Shown here one piece after another: positions 17,954 through 27,160 of a stretch of 64,000 nucleotides of DNA (position 1 is its first letter; every line of letters starts with the position of its first letter). Under the pieces are notes generated by a model. That model was not told the origin of the DNA and searched no databases. It saw only the letters and a program-made list of their open reading frames with translations. Made by a program: the position numbers and the translations under genes. Source of the DNA: Burkholderia stagnalis (GTDB lineage: Bacteria; Pseudomonadota; Gammaproteobacteria; Burkholderiales; Burkholderiaceae); the NCBI RefSeq assembly GCF_902830275.1, contig NZ_CADESW010000009.1, forward strand, positions 186,001 to 250,000. The letters are read 5' to 3'.

Positions 17954-18045
17954 GATTATTTCGCCCCTGGGCCGCTTTTTCGGCAACAACAAGCCCGGCA
18001 CACTCCGTCCTGCCATCAACCGTCAGCCGCACCAGGACCCGACTC

Positions 18046-19251
18046 TTGAACCCTCCGACCTCCCCCACCTCACGCCCGAACGGCGGCGCCGCGCTGCCGC
18101 TGCTCGCGCTCGCCGCCGGCGCGTTCGGCATCGGCACCACCGAGTTCTCGCCGATGGGCCTGCTGCCCGTGATCGCCGACGGCCTCCGCGTGTCGATCCC
18201 CACCGCCGGCATGCTGATCAGCGCGTACGCGATCGGCGTGATGGCCGGCGCGCCGCTGATGACGCTGCTGCTCGCGCGCTGGCCGCGCCGCGCGGCGCTG
18301 ATCGCGCTGATGGCGATCTTCACGCTGGGCAACCTGCTGTCGGCAATCGCGCCGAACTACACGACGCTGCTGCTCGCGCGGCTCGTCACGAGCCTCAACC
18401 ATGGCGCGTTCTTCGGGCTCGGCTCGGTGGTCGCGGCGAGCCTCGTGCCGCGCGAACGCCAGGCGAGCGCGGTCGCGACGATGTTCATGGGCCTCACGAT
18501 CGCCAACGTCGGCGGCGTGCCGGCGGCGACCTGGCTCGGTCAGGCGATCGGCTGGCGGATGTCGTTCGCGGCGACCGCGGGCCTCGGCCTGATCGCGATC
18601 GCGGGCCTGTTCGCCGCGCTGCCGAAGGGCGACGCGGGCCGCATGCCGAACCTGCGGGCCGAGCTCGCGGTGCTGACGCGCCCGGTCGTGCTCGGCGCGC
18701 TCGCGACGACCGTGCTCGGCGCCGGCGCGATGTTCACGCTCTATACGTACGTCGCGCCGACCCTCGCGCACCTGACCGGCGCGACGCCGGGCTTCGTGAC
18801 CGCGATGCTGGTGCTGATCGGCATCGGATTCTCGATCGGCAACGTCGCGGGCGGCCGTCTCGCCGACCGCTCGCTCGACGGCAGCCTGATCGGCTTCCTG
18901 CTGTTGCTGATCGCCGTGATGCTCGCGTTCCCGGCGCTCGCCGCGACGCATGCGGGCGCGGCCATCGCGCTGCTCGTATGGGGTGTCGCGACGTTCGCGG
19001 TGGTGCCGCCGCTGCAGATGCGCGTGATGCGCGCCGCGTCCGATGCGCCGGGGCTCGCGTCGTCGGTCAACGTCGGCGCGTTCAACCTCGGCAATGCGCT
19101 CGGCGCGGCGGCCGGCGGCGCGGCGATCTCGGCCGGCTTCAGCTACGCGGCGGTGCCGGTGGCCGGCGCGCTGATCGCGGCGGCCGGGCTCGCGCTGGTC
19201 GTGTTCCAGCTCGTGCAGCGCCGCCGCGCGCCGGCTGCGGTGAACGTGTGA
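18046..19251 (+). CDS. MFS transporter (AraJ/drug efflux-like, 12 TM)
   Basis: A 401-residue major facilitator with about 12 membrane spans. GTTEFSPMGLLPVIADGL in TM1 and the SLNHGAFFGLGSVVA segment are typical of the AraJ/YdhP-like efflux branch (DHA1). The start codon appears to be TTG at 18046, preceded by AGGA; the next in-frame ATG is inside TM1, so TTG is preferred. Substrate unknown; sugars, arabinose-like compounds or drugs are possible in this branch. It is convergent with the amidohydrolase gene downstream. Confidence 0.82.
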   Translation: MNPPTSPTSRPNGGAALPLLALAAGAFGIGTTEFSPMGLLPVIADGLRVSIPTAGMLISAYAIGVMAGAPLMTLLLARWPRRAALIALMAIFTLGNLLSAIAPNYTTLLLARLVTSLNHGAFFGLGSVVAASLVPRERQASAVATMFMGLTIANVGGVPAATWLGQAIGWRMSFAATAGLGLIAIAGLFAALPKGDAGRMPNLRAELAVLTRPVVLGALATTVLGAGAMFTLYTYVAPTLAHLTGATPGFVTAMLVLIGIGFSIGNVAGGRLADRSLDGSLIGFLLLLIAVMLAFPALAATHAGAAIALLVWGVATFAVVPPLQMRVMRAASDAPGLASSVNVGAFNLGNALGAAAGGAAISAGFSYAAVPVAGALIAAAGLALVVFQLVQRRRAPAAVNV

Positions 19252-19311
19252 TCGTGTAATGCGGCGCCCGGCTTCGACCCGGCAGGACGCCAACCCGCTC
19301 GTGCCGATCGC

Positions 19312-19333
19312 GGGCCGCCTCACGGGGCGGCCC
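19312..19333. terminator. Hairpin between convergent genes
   Basis: GGGCCGCC (19312-19319) and GGCGGCCC (19326-19333) form a perfect 8-bp stem with a 6-base loop in the gap between the convergent MFS and deacetylase genes. A bidirectional terminator is likely, though the T run is poor. Confidence 0.5.
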
Positions 19334-19342
19334 GTCGTTCGT

Positions 19343-20377
19343 TTACCGCCCCGCTCCGCGCGCGCCGCCGAAGCCGCCGAAGAACGCGCGCGCATTCGCG
19401 TCGAGACTCTCGAGGTGATAGCCGCCCTCCTGCACGATCACCGTCGGCAGCCCGAGCGCGCCGAGCGCGTCGCCGAGCCGCCGGAACCCGTCGGTCGTCA
19501 CCGCGACCTGCGATTGCGGATCGTGCTGGTAGATGTCGAAGCCGAGCGCGAGCACAAGCGCATCGGGCTGATACCGAGCGAGTGCGCGCAGCGCGTCGTC
19601 GAGCCGCGCGAAGAACGCCGATTCCGGCGCGCCGTGCGGCATCGGCAGGTTCAGGTTGAAGCCGTCGCCCGCGCCCGTGCCGGTTTCCTCCTCGTAGCCC
19701 GCGACGACCGGATAGAAGTTGGTCGGATCGCCGTGGATCGACACGTACAGCACGTCGTCGCGGCCGTAGAAGATCTCCTGCACGCCCTGGCCGTGATGCA
19801 TGTCGGTGTCGAGGATCGCCACCCGGCGATGGCGGCCGCGCAGCGCCTGCGCGGCGATCGCCGCGTTGTTCAGGTAGCAGAAGCCGCCCGCCGCGTCGCG
19901 CCGCGCGTGATGGCCGGGCGGGCGGCACAGCGCGTAGGCGTCGCGCTCGCCGTCGTTGACGGCGGCGGCCGCCGCCAGCGCGCTCTGCGCCGACCAGTAC
20001 GCGGCCCGCCACGTCTGCGCGCCGACCGGGCAGCTGCCGTCGGCGAGATAGCGCGCGGCCTTCGCGAGCACGCCGCGCAGCGGGTTCGGCTCGCGCACGT
20101 AGATGTTCGACATCACCTCGTCGCCCCAGTCGTCGGGCATCTGCTTCCAGTCGCGGTGCGCGTCCTCGAGAAAGCACAGGTAGTTCATGTCGTGCACGGC
20201 CGCCAGCGGCGCGGTGCCGAAGTCGGCCGGCTCGCGCACGTCGAAGTCCAGCGCGCGCACCGCCGCGACGAGCCGCGCCGCGCGCTCGGGCACTTCCTGC
20301 GGCGCGCGCATCCGGCCGCGCGACAGGTAGGTGCGCGGATGATGCAGCAGTTGTTCGGGGTGGAAGTAGGTTTTCAT
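19343..20377 (-). CDS. Acetylpolyamine amidohydrolase / histone deacetylase-family enzyme
   Basis: A 344-residue zinc amidohydrolase of the class II HDAC-like family. Catalytic elements are CRPPGHHARRD (tandem His), the zinc ligands in LDTDMHHGQGVQE, and the later ALGFDIYQHDPQS aspartate; EGGYH near the C-terminus supplies the glycine-rich turn. Bacterial relatives deacetylate acetylated polyamines such as acetylputrescine. ATG 20377 gives the usual N-terminus MKTYFHPEQ. It follows the M20 amidohydrolase and MHS transporter on the same strand, which suggests a small catabolic operon for an acylated amine or amino acid. Confidence 0.87.
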   Translation of the reverse strand: MKTYFHPEQLLHHPRTYLSRGRMRAPQEVPERAARLVAAVRALDFDVREPADFGTAPLAAVHDMNYLCFLEDAHRDWKQMPDDWGDEVMSNIYVREPNPLRGVLAKAARYLADGSCPVGAQTWRAAYWSAQSALAAAAAVNDGERDAYALCRPPGHHARRDAAGGFCYLNNAAIAAQALRGRHRRVAILDTDMHHGQGVQEIFYGRDDVLYVSIHGDPTNFYPVVAGYEEETGTGAGDGFNLNLPMPHGAPESAFFARLDDALRALARYQPDALVLALGFDIYQHDPQSQVAVTTDGFRRLGDALGALGLPTVIVQEGGYHLESLDANARAFFGGFGGARGAGR

Positions 20378-20402
20378 CGGTCGTCCTCGGTCGTTCTTTG
20401 CG

Positions 20403-21674
20403 TCATGCATCGTGCGCGGTCGGCGCCGCATCGGCCGTCGCCGCGACGCCCGCGCGCGCGAGTACCGCGTGGAGCAGCACGTTGGCGCCGCGCGTCACGT
20501 CGTCGGGCAGCGCGTCCTCGGCTTCGTTGTGCGACAGGCCGTCGACGCACGGGATGAACACCATCGCCGTCGGGCAATGGCGCGCGAGCACGATCGCGTC
20601 GTGGCCCGCGCCGCTGACGATCCGTTCGTGCGTGTAGCCGAACGCGGCGGCCGCCTGCGCGACATGGTCGACGCAATCGGCATTGAACGGCGTCGCCGGG
20701 CTGCGCCAGCAGGCGTCGACCGCGACCCGCACGCCGCGCGCGGCGGCCACGCGCGCGCACGCGTCGCGCAGGTCGCGCTCCATTGCATCGACCTCGCCGT
20801 CGTCGTGATGGCGCAGGTCGACCGTGAAGGTCACGTCGCCCGCGATCGTGTTGCGCGACGCGTTGCGGATGCCGAGCTGCCCGATCGTCGCGAGCCCGCG
20901 CGGCGCGTAGCCCGCGACGATGCGTTCCAGTTCGAGCGCGATCTGCGCGCTCGCGAACAACGCGTCCTTGCGGTACGGCATCGGCGTCGTGCCCGCATGC
21001 GCGGCCACGCCCGCGACCGTCACGTCGAGCCAGCGGATCGCCTGCCCGCCGGTGACGACGCCGATCGTCGTGCCGTTCGCCTCCAGCACGGGCCCCTGTT
21101 CGATGTGCGCCTCGAAATAGGCGTCGACCGCGCCGCCCATGCGGCGCGCGCCGCGATAGCCGCATGCGGCCAGCGCGTCGCCGAGCGTCACGCCGTCGGC
21201 ATCCTGCTTCGCGAGCGCATCCGCGAGCGGCAGCGCGCCGGTGAACACGGCCGAGCCGAGCATCGCCGGCGCAAAGCGCGCGCCTTCCTCGTTGGTCCAC
21301 GACACAATCTCGATCGGCTTCGCCGTCACGATGCCCGCGTCGTTCAGCGTGCGCACGAGTTCGAGCGCGGCGAGCACACCGTACACGCCGTCGAAGCGGC
21401 CGCCCTCCGGCTGCGTGTCGAGATGGCTGCCGATCAGCACGGGCGCCGCGTGCGCGTCCGAGCCGTCGCGCCGCGCGAACAGGTTGCCGATCTCGTCGAC
21501 GCTCACCGTCAGGCCCGCGTCGCGGCACCATTGCGCGAACCGGTCGCGGCCGCGGCGGTCGTCGTCGGTGAGCGCGAGACGGCGCACGCCGCCGCGCGGC
21601 GTCGCGCCGATGCGGGCCATGTCGGCAAGGCTTTGCCACAGGCGCGCGCCATCGATTTCCAATAACTGTTTCAT
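20403..21674 (-). CDS. M20-family Zn amidohydrolase (hydantoinase/carbamoylase type)
   Basis: A 423-residue metallo-amidohydrolase. Metal ligands are visible: His in GSHLDTQPEGGRFDGVYG (residues 84 and 95), the EE pair in TNEEGARFAP, His in EAHIEQGPVLE and the C-terminal His in GLSHNEAED. The lid domain lies between. The family includes N-carbamoyl-L-amino acid hydrolase, allantoate amidohydrolase and beta-ureidopropionase; the sequence alone does not decide. It lies 25 bases upstream of the deacetylase gene and downstream of the MHS transporter. Confidence 0.85.
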   Translation of the reverse strand: MKQLLEIDGARLWQSLADMARIGATPRGGVRRLALTDDDRRGRDRFAQWCRDAGLTVSVDEIGNLFARRDGSDAHAAPVLIGSHLDTQPEGGRFDGVYGVLAALELVRTLNDAGIVTAKPIEIVSWTNEEGARFAPAMLGSAVFTGALPLADALAKQDADGVTLGDALAACGYRGARRMGGAVDAYFEAHIEQGPVLEANGTTIGVVTGGQAIRWLDVTVAGVAAHAGTTPMPYRKDALFASAQIALELERIVAGYAPRGLATIGQLGIRNASRNTIAGDVTFTVDLRHHDDGEVDAMERDLRDACARVAAARGVRVAVDACWRSPATPFNADCVDHVAQAAAAFGYTHERIVSGAGHDAIVLARHCPTAMVFIPCVDGLSHNEAEDALPDDVTRGANVLLHAVLARAGVAATADAAPTAHDA

Positions 21675-21705
21675 CTGGACTCCGGATAAGTTCGTTCGAT
21701 TGACG

Positions 21706-23016
21706 TCAACGCGAGCCGAGCGCTTCGGCGGCCGCGCCGCGCGCTTCGCGCCGTGCGTCGAGCGCGACGATGGAGAGCAGCGAGATGCCCGCGAGACCGG
21801 TGTAGAACACCGCGAGCGGCCACCACTGGCCCGCGAAGCGATGCGCGAGCCAGGTGCCGGCGAGCGGCGTCAGGCCGCCCGCGATCGCGCCGCACACCTG
21901 GTACGCGAGCGAGATCGCCGAATACCGGACGTGCGCGGGAAACACGTCGCTGACGAAGCCCGCGATCACCGAATAGAAGCCCGCCATGCACACCACCGCG
22001 AGCGCGATGCCGATCACGAGCGACACGCCGGTGCCGCCCTGCACGAGCACGAACATCGGGTACGGCGACAGCATCGCGAACAGCGCCGCACGCTTCAGGA
22101 AGCGCGCGCCGCCGATCCGTTCCGCGACCCACGCGGCGATCGGCTGCGCGACGAACTGGATGATCGCGACCGCGAACAGGCTGTCGAGGATCAGCGTGCG
22201 CGACACGCCGACGTACTGCGTCGTGTAAGCGATCATGAACGTGTTGGTGAAATACACGCCCGCGATCCCGATCGTGTTCGCGCCGATGCACAGCAGCACG
22301 AGCGGCCACGCGGAGCGCAGCACCTCGGCCACCGGCAGCTTCACGGTGCGGTTCGCCTCCTTCACGCGCGCGAATTCCGGCGACTCGTTCACGCCGAGCC
22401 GGATCAGGATGCCGACCACCAGCAGCACCGAACTCGCGAGGAACGGCAGGCGCCAGCCCCATGCGAGAAAGTCGGCCTTGTCCATCGACGCGACTGCGCG
22501 GAACGCGACCAGCGACAGGATCAGCCCGGCCGGGCTGCCGAGCTGCGCGAACGACGCGAAGAACGTGCGGCGGCCCTGCGGCGCATGCTCGCCCGCCATC
22601 AGCACCGCGCCGCCCCACTCGCCGCCCACCGCGATCCCCTGCACGATGCGCAGCAGCACGAGCAGCACCGGCGCGAGCATGCCGACCCGCGCGTAGTCGG
22701 GCAGCAGCCCGACGCAGACGGTTGCCGCGCCCATCATCATCAGCGTCGTCATCAGCGCCTTCTTGCGGCCGATGCGGTCGCCGAGGTGGCCGAAGATCAC
22801 GCCGCCGAGCGGCCGCGCGAAGAAGCCGACCGCGAAGGTCGCGAACGACGCCATCGTGCTGACGAAACGGTCGTGCGACGGGAAGTACAGCTCGCCGAAC
22901 ACGAGCGCGGCGGCGGTCGCGTAGATGTAGAAGTCGTACCACTCGATCATCGTGCCGATGAACGCGGCCGTCGCGGCGCGGCCCGGCTGGCGGGCGGTAG
23001 GAAGGGACTGGGTCAT
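21706..23016 (-). CDS. MFS transporter, metabolite:H+ symporter family
   Basis: A 436-residue MHS-type major facilitator with about 12 spans. The N-terminal EWYDFYIYATAAALVFGELYF segment (read in parts) and the loop GVIFGHLGDRIGRKKAL are diagnostic of the MHS branch, whose members import organic acids, betaines or shikimate. ATG 23016 gives MTQSLPTARQPGRA before TM1. As first gene of the minus-strand operon it probably imports the compound handled by the two hydrolases that follow. The divergent LysR is the likely regulator. Confidence 0.87.
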   Translation of the reverse strand: MTQSLPTARQPGRAATAAFIGTMIEWYDFYIYATAAALVFGELYFPSHDRFVSTMASFATFAVGFFARPLGGVIFGHLGDRIGRKKALMTTLMMMGAATVCVGLLPDYARVGMLAPVLLVLLRIVQGIAVGGEWGGAVLMAGEHAPQGRRTFFASFAQLGSPAGLILSLVAFRAVASMDKADFLAWGWRLPFLASSVLLVVGILIRLGVNESPEFARVKEANRTVKLPVAEVLRSAWPLVLLCIGANTIGIAGVYFTNTFMIAYTTQYVGVSRTLILDSLFAVAIIQFVAQPIAAWVAERIGGARFLKRAALFAMLSPYPMFVLVQGGTGVSLVIGIALAVVCMAGFYSVIAGFVSDVFPAHVRYSAISLAYQVCGAIAGGLTPLAGTWLAHRFAGQWWPLAVFYTGLAGISLLSIVALDARREARGAAAEALGSR

Positions 23017-23220
23017 GCTGGCTCCTGAGGCACGGTGCGGCGCGGACGGCCCGGCGCCGGCGTGCAATGTCGTGACGATCGGCCGTCTCGCGCGGCCTTG
23101 CGCCGCACGATGCGGCGCCCCTCCTTTATCGGCGACCGCAAATCATTAGTCAAATTTCAAGTTATTATTCGCCGTATAAATTCAGCTAATGTTCCGATCG
23201 CTGCCTTGCCCGGAGACCCG

Positions 23221-24177
23221 ATGCGCGCCGACCTCGCCCCGTTCCTGAACGACCGTCTCGACTGGAACCTGCTGCGCACCTACCTCGTGATCATGCAGGA
23301 GCGCAGCGTGAGCCGCGCGGCCGCGCGCCTGCACGTGACGCAGCCGGCGGTCAGCCAGGCGCTGCGCCGGCTCGAGGAAGCACTCGAACGCCGGCTGATC
23401 GAGCGCCGCGGCCCGCACTTCGCGCCGACCCCGGCGGGCGAGGCCGTCTACCGGATCGCGAGCGACATCTACGGCGGCATCTCGCGCCTCGAAACCGAGC
23501 TCGACGACCGCAGCGCCGACCTCACCGGCTCGATCCGCCTGCTGACGGTGAGCCGCATCGAGTCGCCGGTCTACGACGAATTCCTCGCCGATTTTCATAG
23601 TGCGTATCCGCGCATCGACCTGCAGATCGAGGTGATGCGCTCGTCCGACATCCTGTCGTCGCTGCTGCAGAAGACCGCGACGGCCGGCCTCGGCCTGTGC
23701 CGCACGCCGCACGACAAGCTGGAGATGCGCTGCTTCCTGCGCCAGCGCTATGCGATCTACTGCGGCCGCCATCACCGGCTGTTCGGGCAGACCCAGCTGC
23801 GGATGGACGACCTGCTCGCGGAGAACTTCGTGTCGTTCACGAGCGACCAGATCGGCGACAGCCTGTCGCCGCTGACCGTGTTTCGCGACCAGAAAGGCTT
23901 CACCGGACGGATCGTCGCGTCGTCGCCGAGCCTCGACGAAGTGCGGCGGCTGATCTTCGCCGGCTACGGGATCGGCTGCCTGCCCGAGCACATCGTGCGC
24001 GACGACATCGCGCAGCAGCGGCTGTGGCGCCTGCCGCCGGACGACGGGCTCGTCGATGTCGACGTGTTCCTGCTGTGGCACCGCGAGAGGAAGATGAATG
24101 CGGCCGAGCACGCGTTTCTCGATGCGATGGAGCGCTGCATGCAGCGCTATTCGCTTGCGGAGCGGCTCGGCAAATAG
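23221..24177 (+). CDS. LysR-type transcriptional regulator
   Basis: A 318-residue LysR protein; HTH near residues 20-60 (MQERSVSRAAARLHVTQPAVSQAL in parts) and effector domain containing GYGIGCLPEHIV. It is divergent from the MHS transporter-hydrolase operon, across an AT-richer 204-base region (23017-23220) that should contain the operator. ATG 23221 is the first in-frame start close to the HTH. The ligand is probably the substrate of the operon, by analogy with LysR practice. Confidence 0.87.
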   Translation: MRADLAPFLNDRLDWNLLRTYLVIMQERSVSRAAARLHVTQPAVSQALRRLEEALERRLIERRGPHFAPTPAGEAVYRIASDIYGGISRLETELDDRSADLTGSIRLLTVSRIESPVYDEFLADFHSAYPRIDLQIEVMRSSDILSSLLQKTATAGLGLCRTPHDKLEMRCFLRQRYAIYCGRHHRLFGQTQLRMDDLLAENFVSFTSDQIGDSLSPLTVFRDQKGFTGRIVASSPSLDEVRRLIFAGYGIGCLPEHIVRDDIAQQRLWRLPPDDGLVDVDVFLLWHRERKMNAAEHAFLDAMERCMQRYSLAERLGK

Positions 24178-24188
24178 CCCGTTCGGGC

Positions 24189-24211
24189 GCGCCGGGCGCA
24201 GCGCCCGGCGC
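24189..24211. terminator. GC-rich hairpin between convergent LysR and porin genes
   Basis: GCGCCGGG (24189-24196) pairs with CCCGGCGC (24204-24211) around a 7-base loop. It lies directly after the LysR stop and before the porin stop, so it may terminate both transcripts; no T run. Confidence 0.45.
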
Positions 24212-24221
24212 CTTGGCGCCG

Positions 24222-25292
24222 TCAGAAGCGATGCACGATGCCCAGTTGCACGCCGCGCGCATTCGCGCCCGGATACGCGAGCGGCAGGCCCGGGTTCGCC
24301 GCGCCGGCCAGCGTGTAGCCGGCCTGGTTGCGGTTGCGCAGGTACGAGAGCGCGCCGTAGAAGCTGGTGCGCTTCGACAGATCGTATTCGTACATCAGGC
24401 CGACCTGGTCCGCGTGGTTGCCCTGCGAGGTCTGGTCGTGCGCGTATGCGTAGCCGAGCGCGAGAAAGTTCGACGGGCTCAACGCGTACTTGACCGACAG
24501 CCCGTAGACGCGCGCATCGATGCCGAGATCGTCCCATTTCACCGCGGAAAAGCCGCCGTACACCGTCGCCTTGCCGAGCTCGTACGACGCGCCGGCCATC
24601 AGGGTGCGATCGGTGGTCGTCGCGGCCGCGTTCTTCAGCCACTGGCCCGCGACGAACGCGGCGAACGGCCCGTGCGTGTAGGTCACGTCGAACTGCTGGC
24701 TCGAGCCCGCCGAGCGCGCGCCGCCCGCATCGCCGAAGCCGACGTAGACGCCCGCCCGGAACCCGGCGAACTCGGGGCTCATGTACGACAGCGTGTTGCT
24801 GGTCCGGATCGCGAACGGCGTCAGGTTGTCCATGCCGGACGCCTGCGTGACGCCGCCGAACGCGTCCTGCCCGCCCTGGTCGAGAAACAGCGGCGAATTC
24901 TGCCGGCCGGCGCGCACCTTGCCCCATGCCCCCGCGATGCCGACCCATGCCTGCCGGCTGAACATGCTGCCGGCGTTCGCGGACGCGCCGTCGTTCGGTT
25001 TGAAGCCGTTTTCGAGCGCGAACTCGATCTTCTGCCCGCCGCCGATGTCCTCGCTCCCCTTCACGCCGAACCGGCTGCCCCACTGGCCGCTCGAGCCGAT
25101 CGCGGCCGTGTAGCCGTTGCCGGTATTCACGTACTGCGCGAATTCGTCGATCACGCCGTACAGCGTGACGCCGTCCTGGGCCCGCGCCGCCGTGGCGCCG
25201 GCGAGCGATGCGGCCACGCACACCGCGTGCAGGCCGGTGCGTGCGGATGTCGCGCGGTGCAAGGCGCCGCGCCGCTTGTTCACGTTAGTCAT
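24222..25292 (-). CDS. Gram-negative general porin (OmpC-like, Porin_4)
   Basis: A 356-residue outer-membrane beta-barrel. A signal peptide ends about residue 38 (GATAARAQDG), followed by VTLYGVIDEFAQYV, SRFGVKGSEDIGGGQKIEFALENGF and FSRQAWVGIAG, the standard betaproteobacterial porin segments, and the C-terminus ends in Phe (GIVHRF) as required for barrel assembly. It allows diffusion of small solutes. It lies downstream of the NCS1 permease on the same strand with a 156-base gap, so joint transcription is possible but unproven. Confidence 0.9.
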   Translation of the reverse strand: MTNVNKRRGALHRATSARTGLHAVCVAASLAGATAARAQDGVTLYGVIDEFAQYVNTGNGYTAAIGSSGQWGSRFGVKGSEDIGGGQKIEFALENGFKPNDGASANAGSMFSRQAWVGIAGAWGKVRAGRQNSPLFLDQGGQDAFGGVTQASGMDNLTPFAIRTSNTLSYMSPEFAGFRAGVYVGFGDAGGARSAGSSQQFDVTYTHGPFAAFVAGQWLKNAAATTTDRTLMAGASYELGKATVYGGFSAVKWDDLGIDARVYGLSVKYALSPSNFLALGYAYAHDQTSQGNHADQVGLMYEYDLSKRTSFYGALSYLRNRNQAGYTLAGAANPGLPLAYPGANARGVQLGIVHRF

Positions 25293-25448
25293 ACTGATTT
25301 ATTTCGAGAAACGTGCAAGGACGCGGCACGCGTTCGGCGTGCCGTCCTGCGGTCAGTCATCGGGAAGGTTCCGGCCGATGCGTTGCGCACCGCGGCACGG
25401 TGCGGCCGGAGCGGAAGGCGCGCGCCGGCAAGCGGCGCGGGCCGGTGG

Positions 25449-26882
25449 TCAGTTGCGGATCTCGCCGCGCTCGAACGGGAGGATCAGCCGTTCGGGAATC
25501 TCGCGGCGCGACGCGCGCGCGCCGACGTAGTACAGCACGGCGGGCACGACGAGGCCGAGGATCCACGAGATGTCGGTGCCGCCCAGCGCGTCGACCAGCG
25601 GCCCCGTGTAGATGTGCGTCGACATGAACGGCAGCTGCACGAGGATGCCGACGACGTAGATCGAGATCGCCATCACGTTCCAGCGCCCGTAGCGGCCGTC
25701 GGGATCGGACAGCGCGGGCACGTCGTAGCGCGACTTCGTGAAGCAGTAGTAGTCGACGAGGTTGATCGCGCTCCACGGCGTGAAGAACGCGAGCAGGAAC
25801 AGGATGAACGCGGTGAATTCCTTCAGGAACGAATGCCGGCCGGCGAGTGCGACCATCGTCGAGATGAAGATCATCCCGAAGATGTACGCGAGGCGGCTGC
25901 GCGACGACACGGCGCCCTTGCCGCGGAAGCCGCTGATGATGGTCGCCATCGACATGAAGCTGCCGTATGCGTTGAGCGCCGTGACCGTCACCTTGCCGAA
26001 TGCGATGCTGAAGTACAGCAGCGCGGCGACGGCGCCCGTCGAGCCGAGCCCGACGATATACGCGACCTCGTGATGCGCGAACTGGCTGCCCGCCAGCGCG
26101 GCCGCGAACACGCCGAACACCATCGCGGCCTGCGCGCCGATCACCGAGCCTGCGCCCACCGCGAGGAAGGTGCCGACCGACGACGTCGAGCGCGGCAGAT
26201 AGCGCGAATAGTCGGCCACGTACGGCCCGAACGCGATCTGCCACGACGCCGACAGCGACATCGACAGCAGGAAGCTCGCGAGCGAGAAGTGCCGGTTCGC
26301 GAGCAGCGCGCCGATGTCATGGTTCGCGAACAGCTGCGCGAACATGTAGACGAACGCGGCGATGCCGATCACGCTCGCCACGCGCCCCACCGCGTGGATC
26401 GCGCGATAGCCGAACACGGTCAGCACGACGATCACGGCGGCGAACAGCAGGATGCCCGTGGCGTCGTCGACGTGCAGCAGCTGCGCGACCGCCTGCCCCG
26501 CCAGCACCGAGCCGCTCGCGGAGAAGCCGATGTACATCAGGCACACGAGCACGATCGGGATCATCGCGCCGTACACGCCGAACTGCACGCGGCTCGAGAT
26601 CATCTGCGGCAGGCCGAGCTGCGGGCCCTGCGCGCCATGCAGCGCCATCACCGCGCCGCCGACCAGCTGGCCGAGCAGCAGCGCGACCAGCGACCAGAAC
26701 ACGTCGCCGCCGAGCACGACCGCGAGCGCGCCCGTCACGATGGCCGTGATCTGCAGGTTGGCCGACAGCCACAGCGTGAACTGGCTGAACAGGCCGCCAT
26801 GACGCTCGGCCTCGGGAATGAAATCGATCGAGCGGACTTCGATCAGCCCGCTGCCGGCATTTCCACTGGAATTCGTTGACAC
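25449..26882 (-). CDS. NCS1-family purine/cytosine-type permease
   Basis: A 477-residue transporter with about 12 spans (LWLSANLQITAIVTGAL, GPQLGLPQMISSRVQFG, FYPYVADYSRYLPRST-type segment at SWQIAFGPYVADYSRYLP), diagnostic of the CodB-like NCS1 family. The start is GTG 26882, chosen because GGAG lies eight bases before it and the product begins MSTNSSGNAGSG; longer frames upstream lack conservation. NCS1 members carry nucleobases, hydantoins, thiamine precursors or, in some hut loci, urocanate. A HutC-type palindrome 183 bases upstream favours histidine or urocanate-linked control. Confidence 0.87.
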   Translation of the reverse strand: MSTNSSGNAGSGLIEVRSIDFIPEAERHGGLFSQFTLWLSANLQITAIVTGALAVVLGGDVFWSLVALLLGQLVGGAVMALHGAQGPQLGLPQMISSRVQFGVYGAMIPIVLVCLMYIGFSASGSVLAGQAVAQLLHVDDATGILLFAAVIVVLTVFGYRAIHAVGRVASVIGIAAFVYMFAQLFANHDIGALLANRHFSLASFLLSMSLSASWQIAFGPYVADYSRYLPRSTSSVGTFLAVGAGSVIGAQAAMVFGVFAAALAGSQFAHHEVAYIVGLGSTGAVAALLYFSIAFGKVTVTALNAYGSFMSMATIISGFRGKGAVSSRSRLAYIFGMIFISTMVALAGRHSFLKEFTAFILFLLAFFTPWSAINLVDYYCFTKSRYDVPALSDPDGRYGRWNVMAISIYVVGILVQLPFMSTHIYTGPLVDALGGTDISWILGLVVPAVLYYVGARASRREIPERLILPFERGEIRN

Positions 26883-27064
26883 GGATGGTTCTCCAAATGA
26901 CTCAGGATGCGCGACGCATCCACCGATGCTGGGAAGCGTACCGAGCCGCATGGTGTGACTCGTGAGGGGGAGCGCCGTGGATCGCCGGCATGCGCCGGAC
27001 ATGCACGATCAGCAGGCCGGCGCGCAGTCGGCACGGCTCGCGCCGACAGTGCCAGCGGATAATC

Positions 27065-27076
27065 TTGTATATACAA
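27065..27076. promoter_or_regulatory. Perfect palindrome TTGTATATACAA, HutC/GntR-type operator candidate
   Basis: The 12-base perfect palindrome lies 183 bases upstream of the NCS1 permease start. It equals the known operator type of HutC, the GntR-family urocanate-responsive repressor of histidine utilisation. It stands out in high-GC DNA. The regulator itself is not in this window. Confidence 0.6.
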
Positions 27077-27160
27077 CTATGACGAAATCGGTAATTACCC
27101 GGCTTCGGCGCAGTTTCTAACTTGTCCGATACGGCGCGCGACGCAGCGGGCCCGCTTCGG

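Larger units (their letters stand above)
17138..18045. other. Long intergenic region without convincing protein gene
   Basis: About 900 bases with only short unconvincing frames. Visible elements: a TACCGG/CCGGTA inverted repeat near 17297-17316, a GTTTCA-AGAT-TGAAAC inverted repeat at 17642-17657, an AT-rich stretch at about 17700-17815 unlike the surroundings, the candidate small RNA and terminator at 17820-17893, and the TTGATT/AATCAA inverted repeat at 17939-17953 before the MFS gene. Confidence 0.6.

Noticed and set aside
23697-26879. 1060-codon plus-strand frame covering part of LysR, the porin and the permease
   Set aside because: Antisense frame produced by high GC third positions; His/Arg/Ala-rich without domains.
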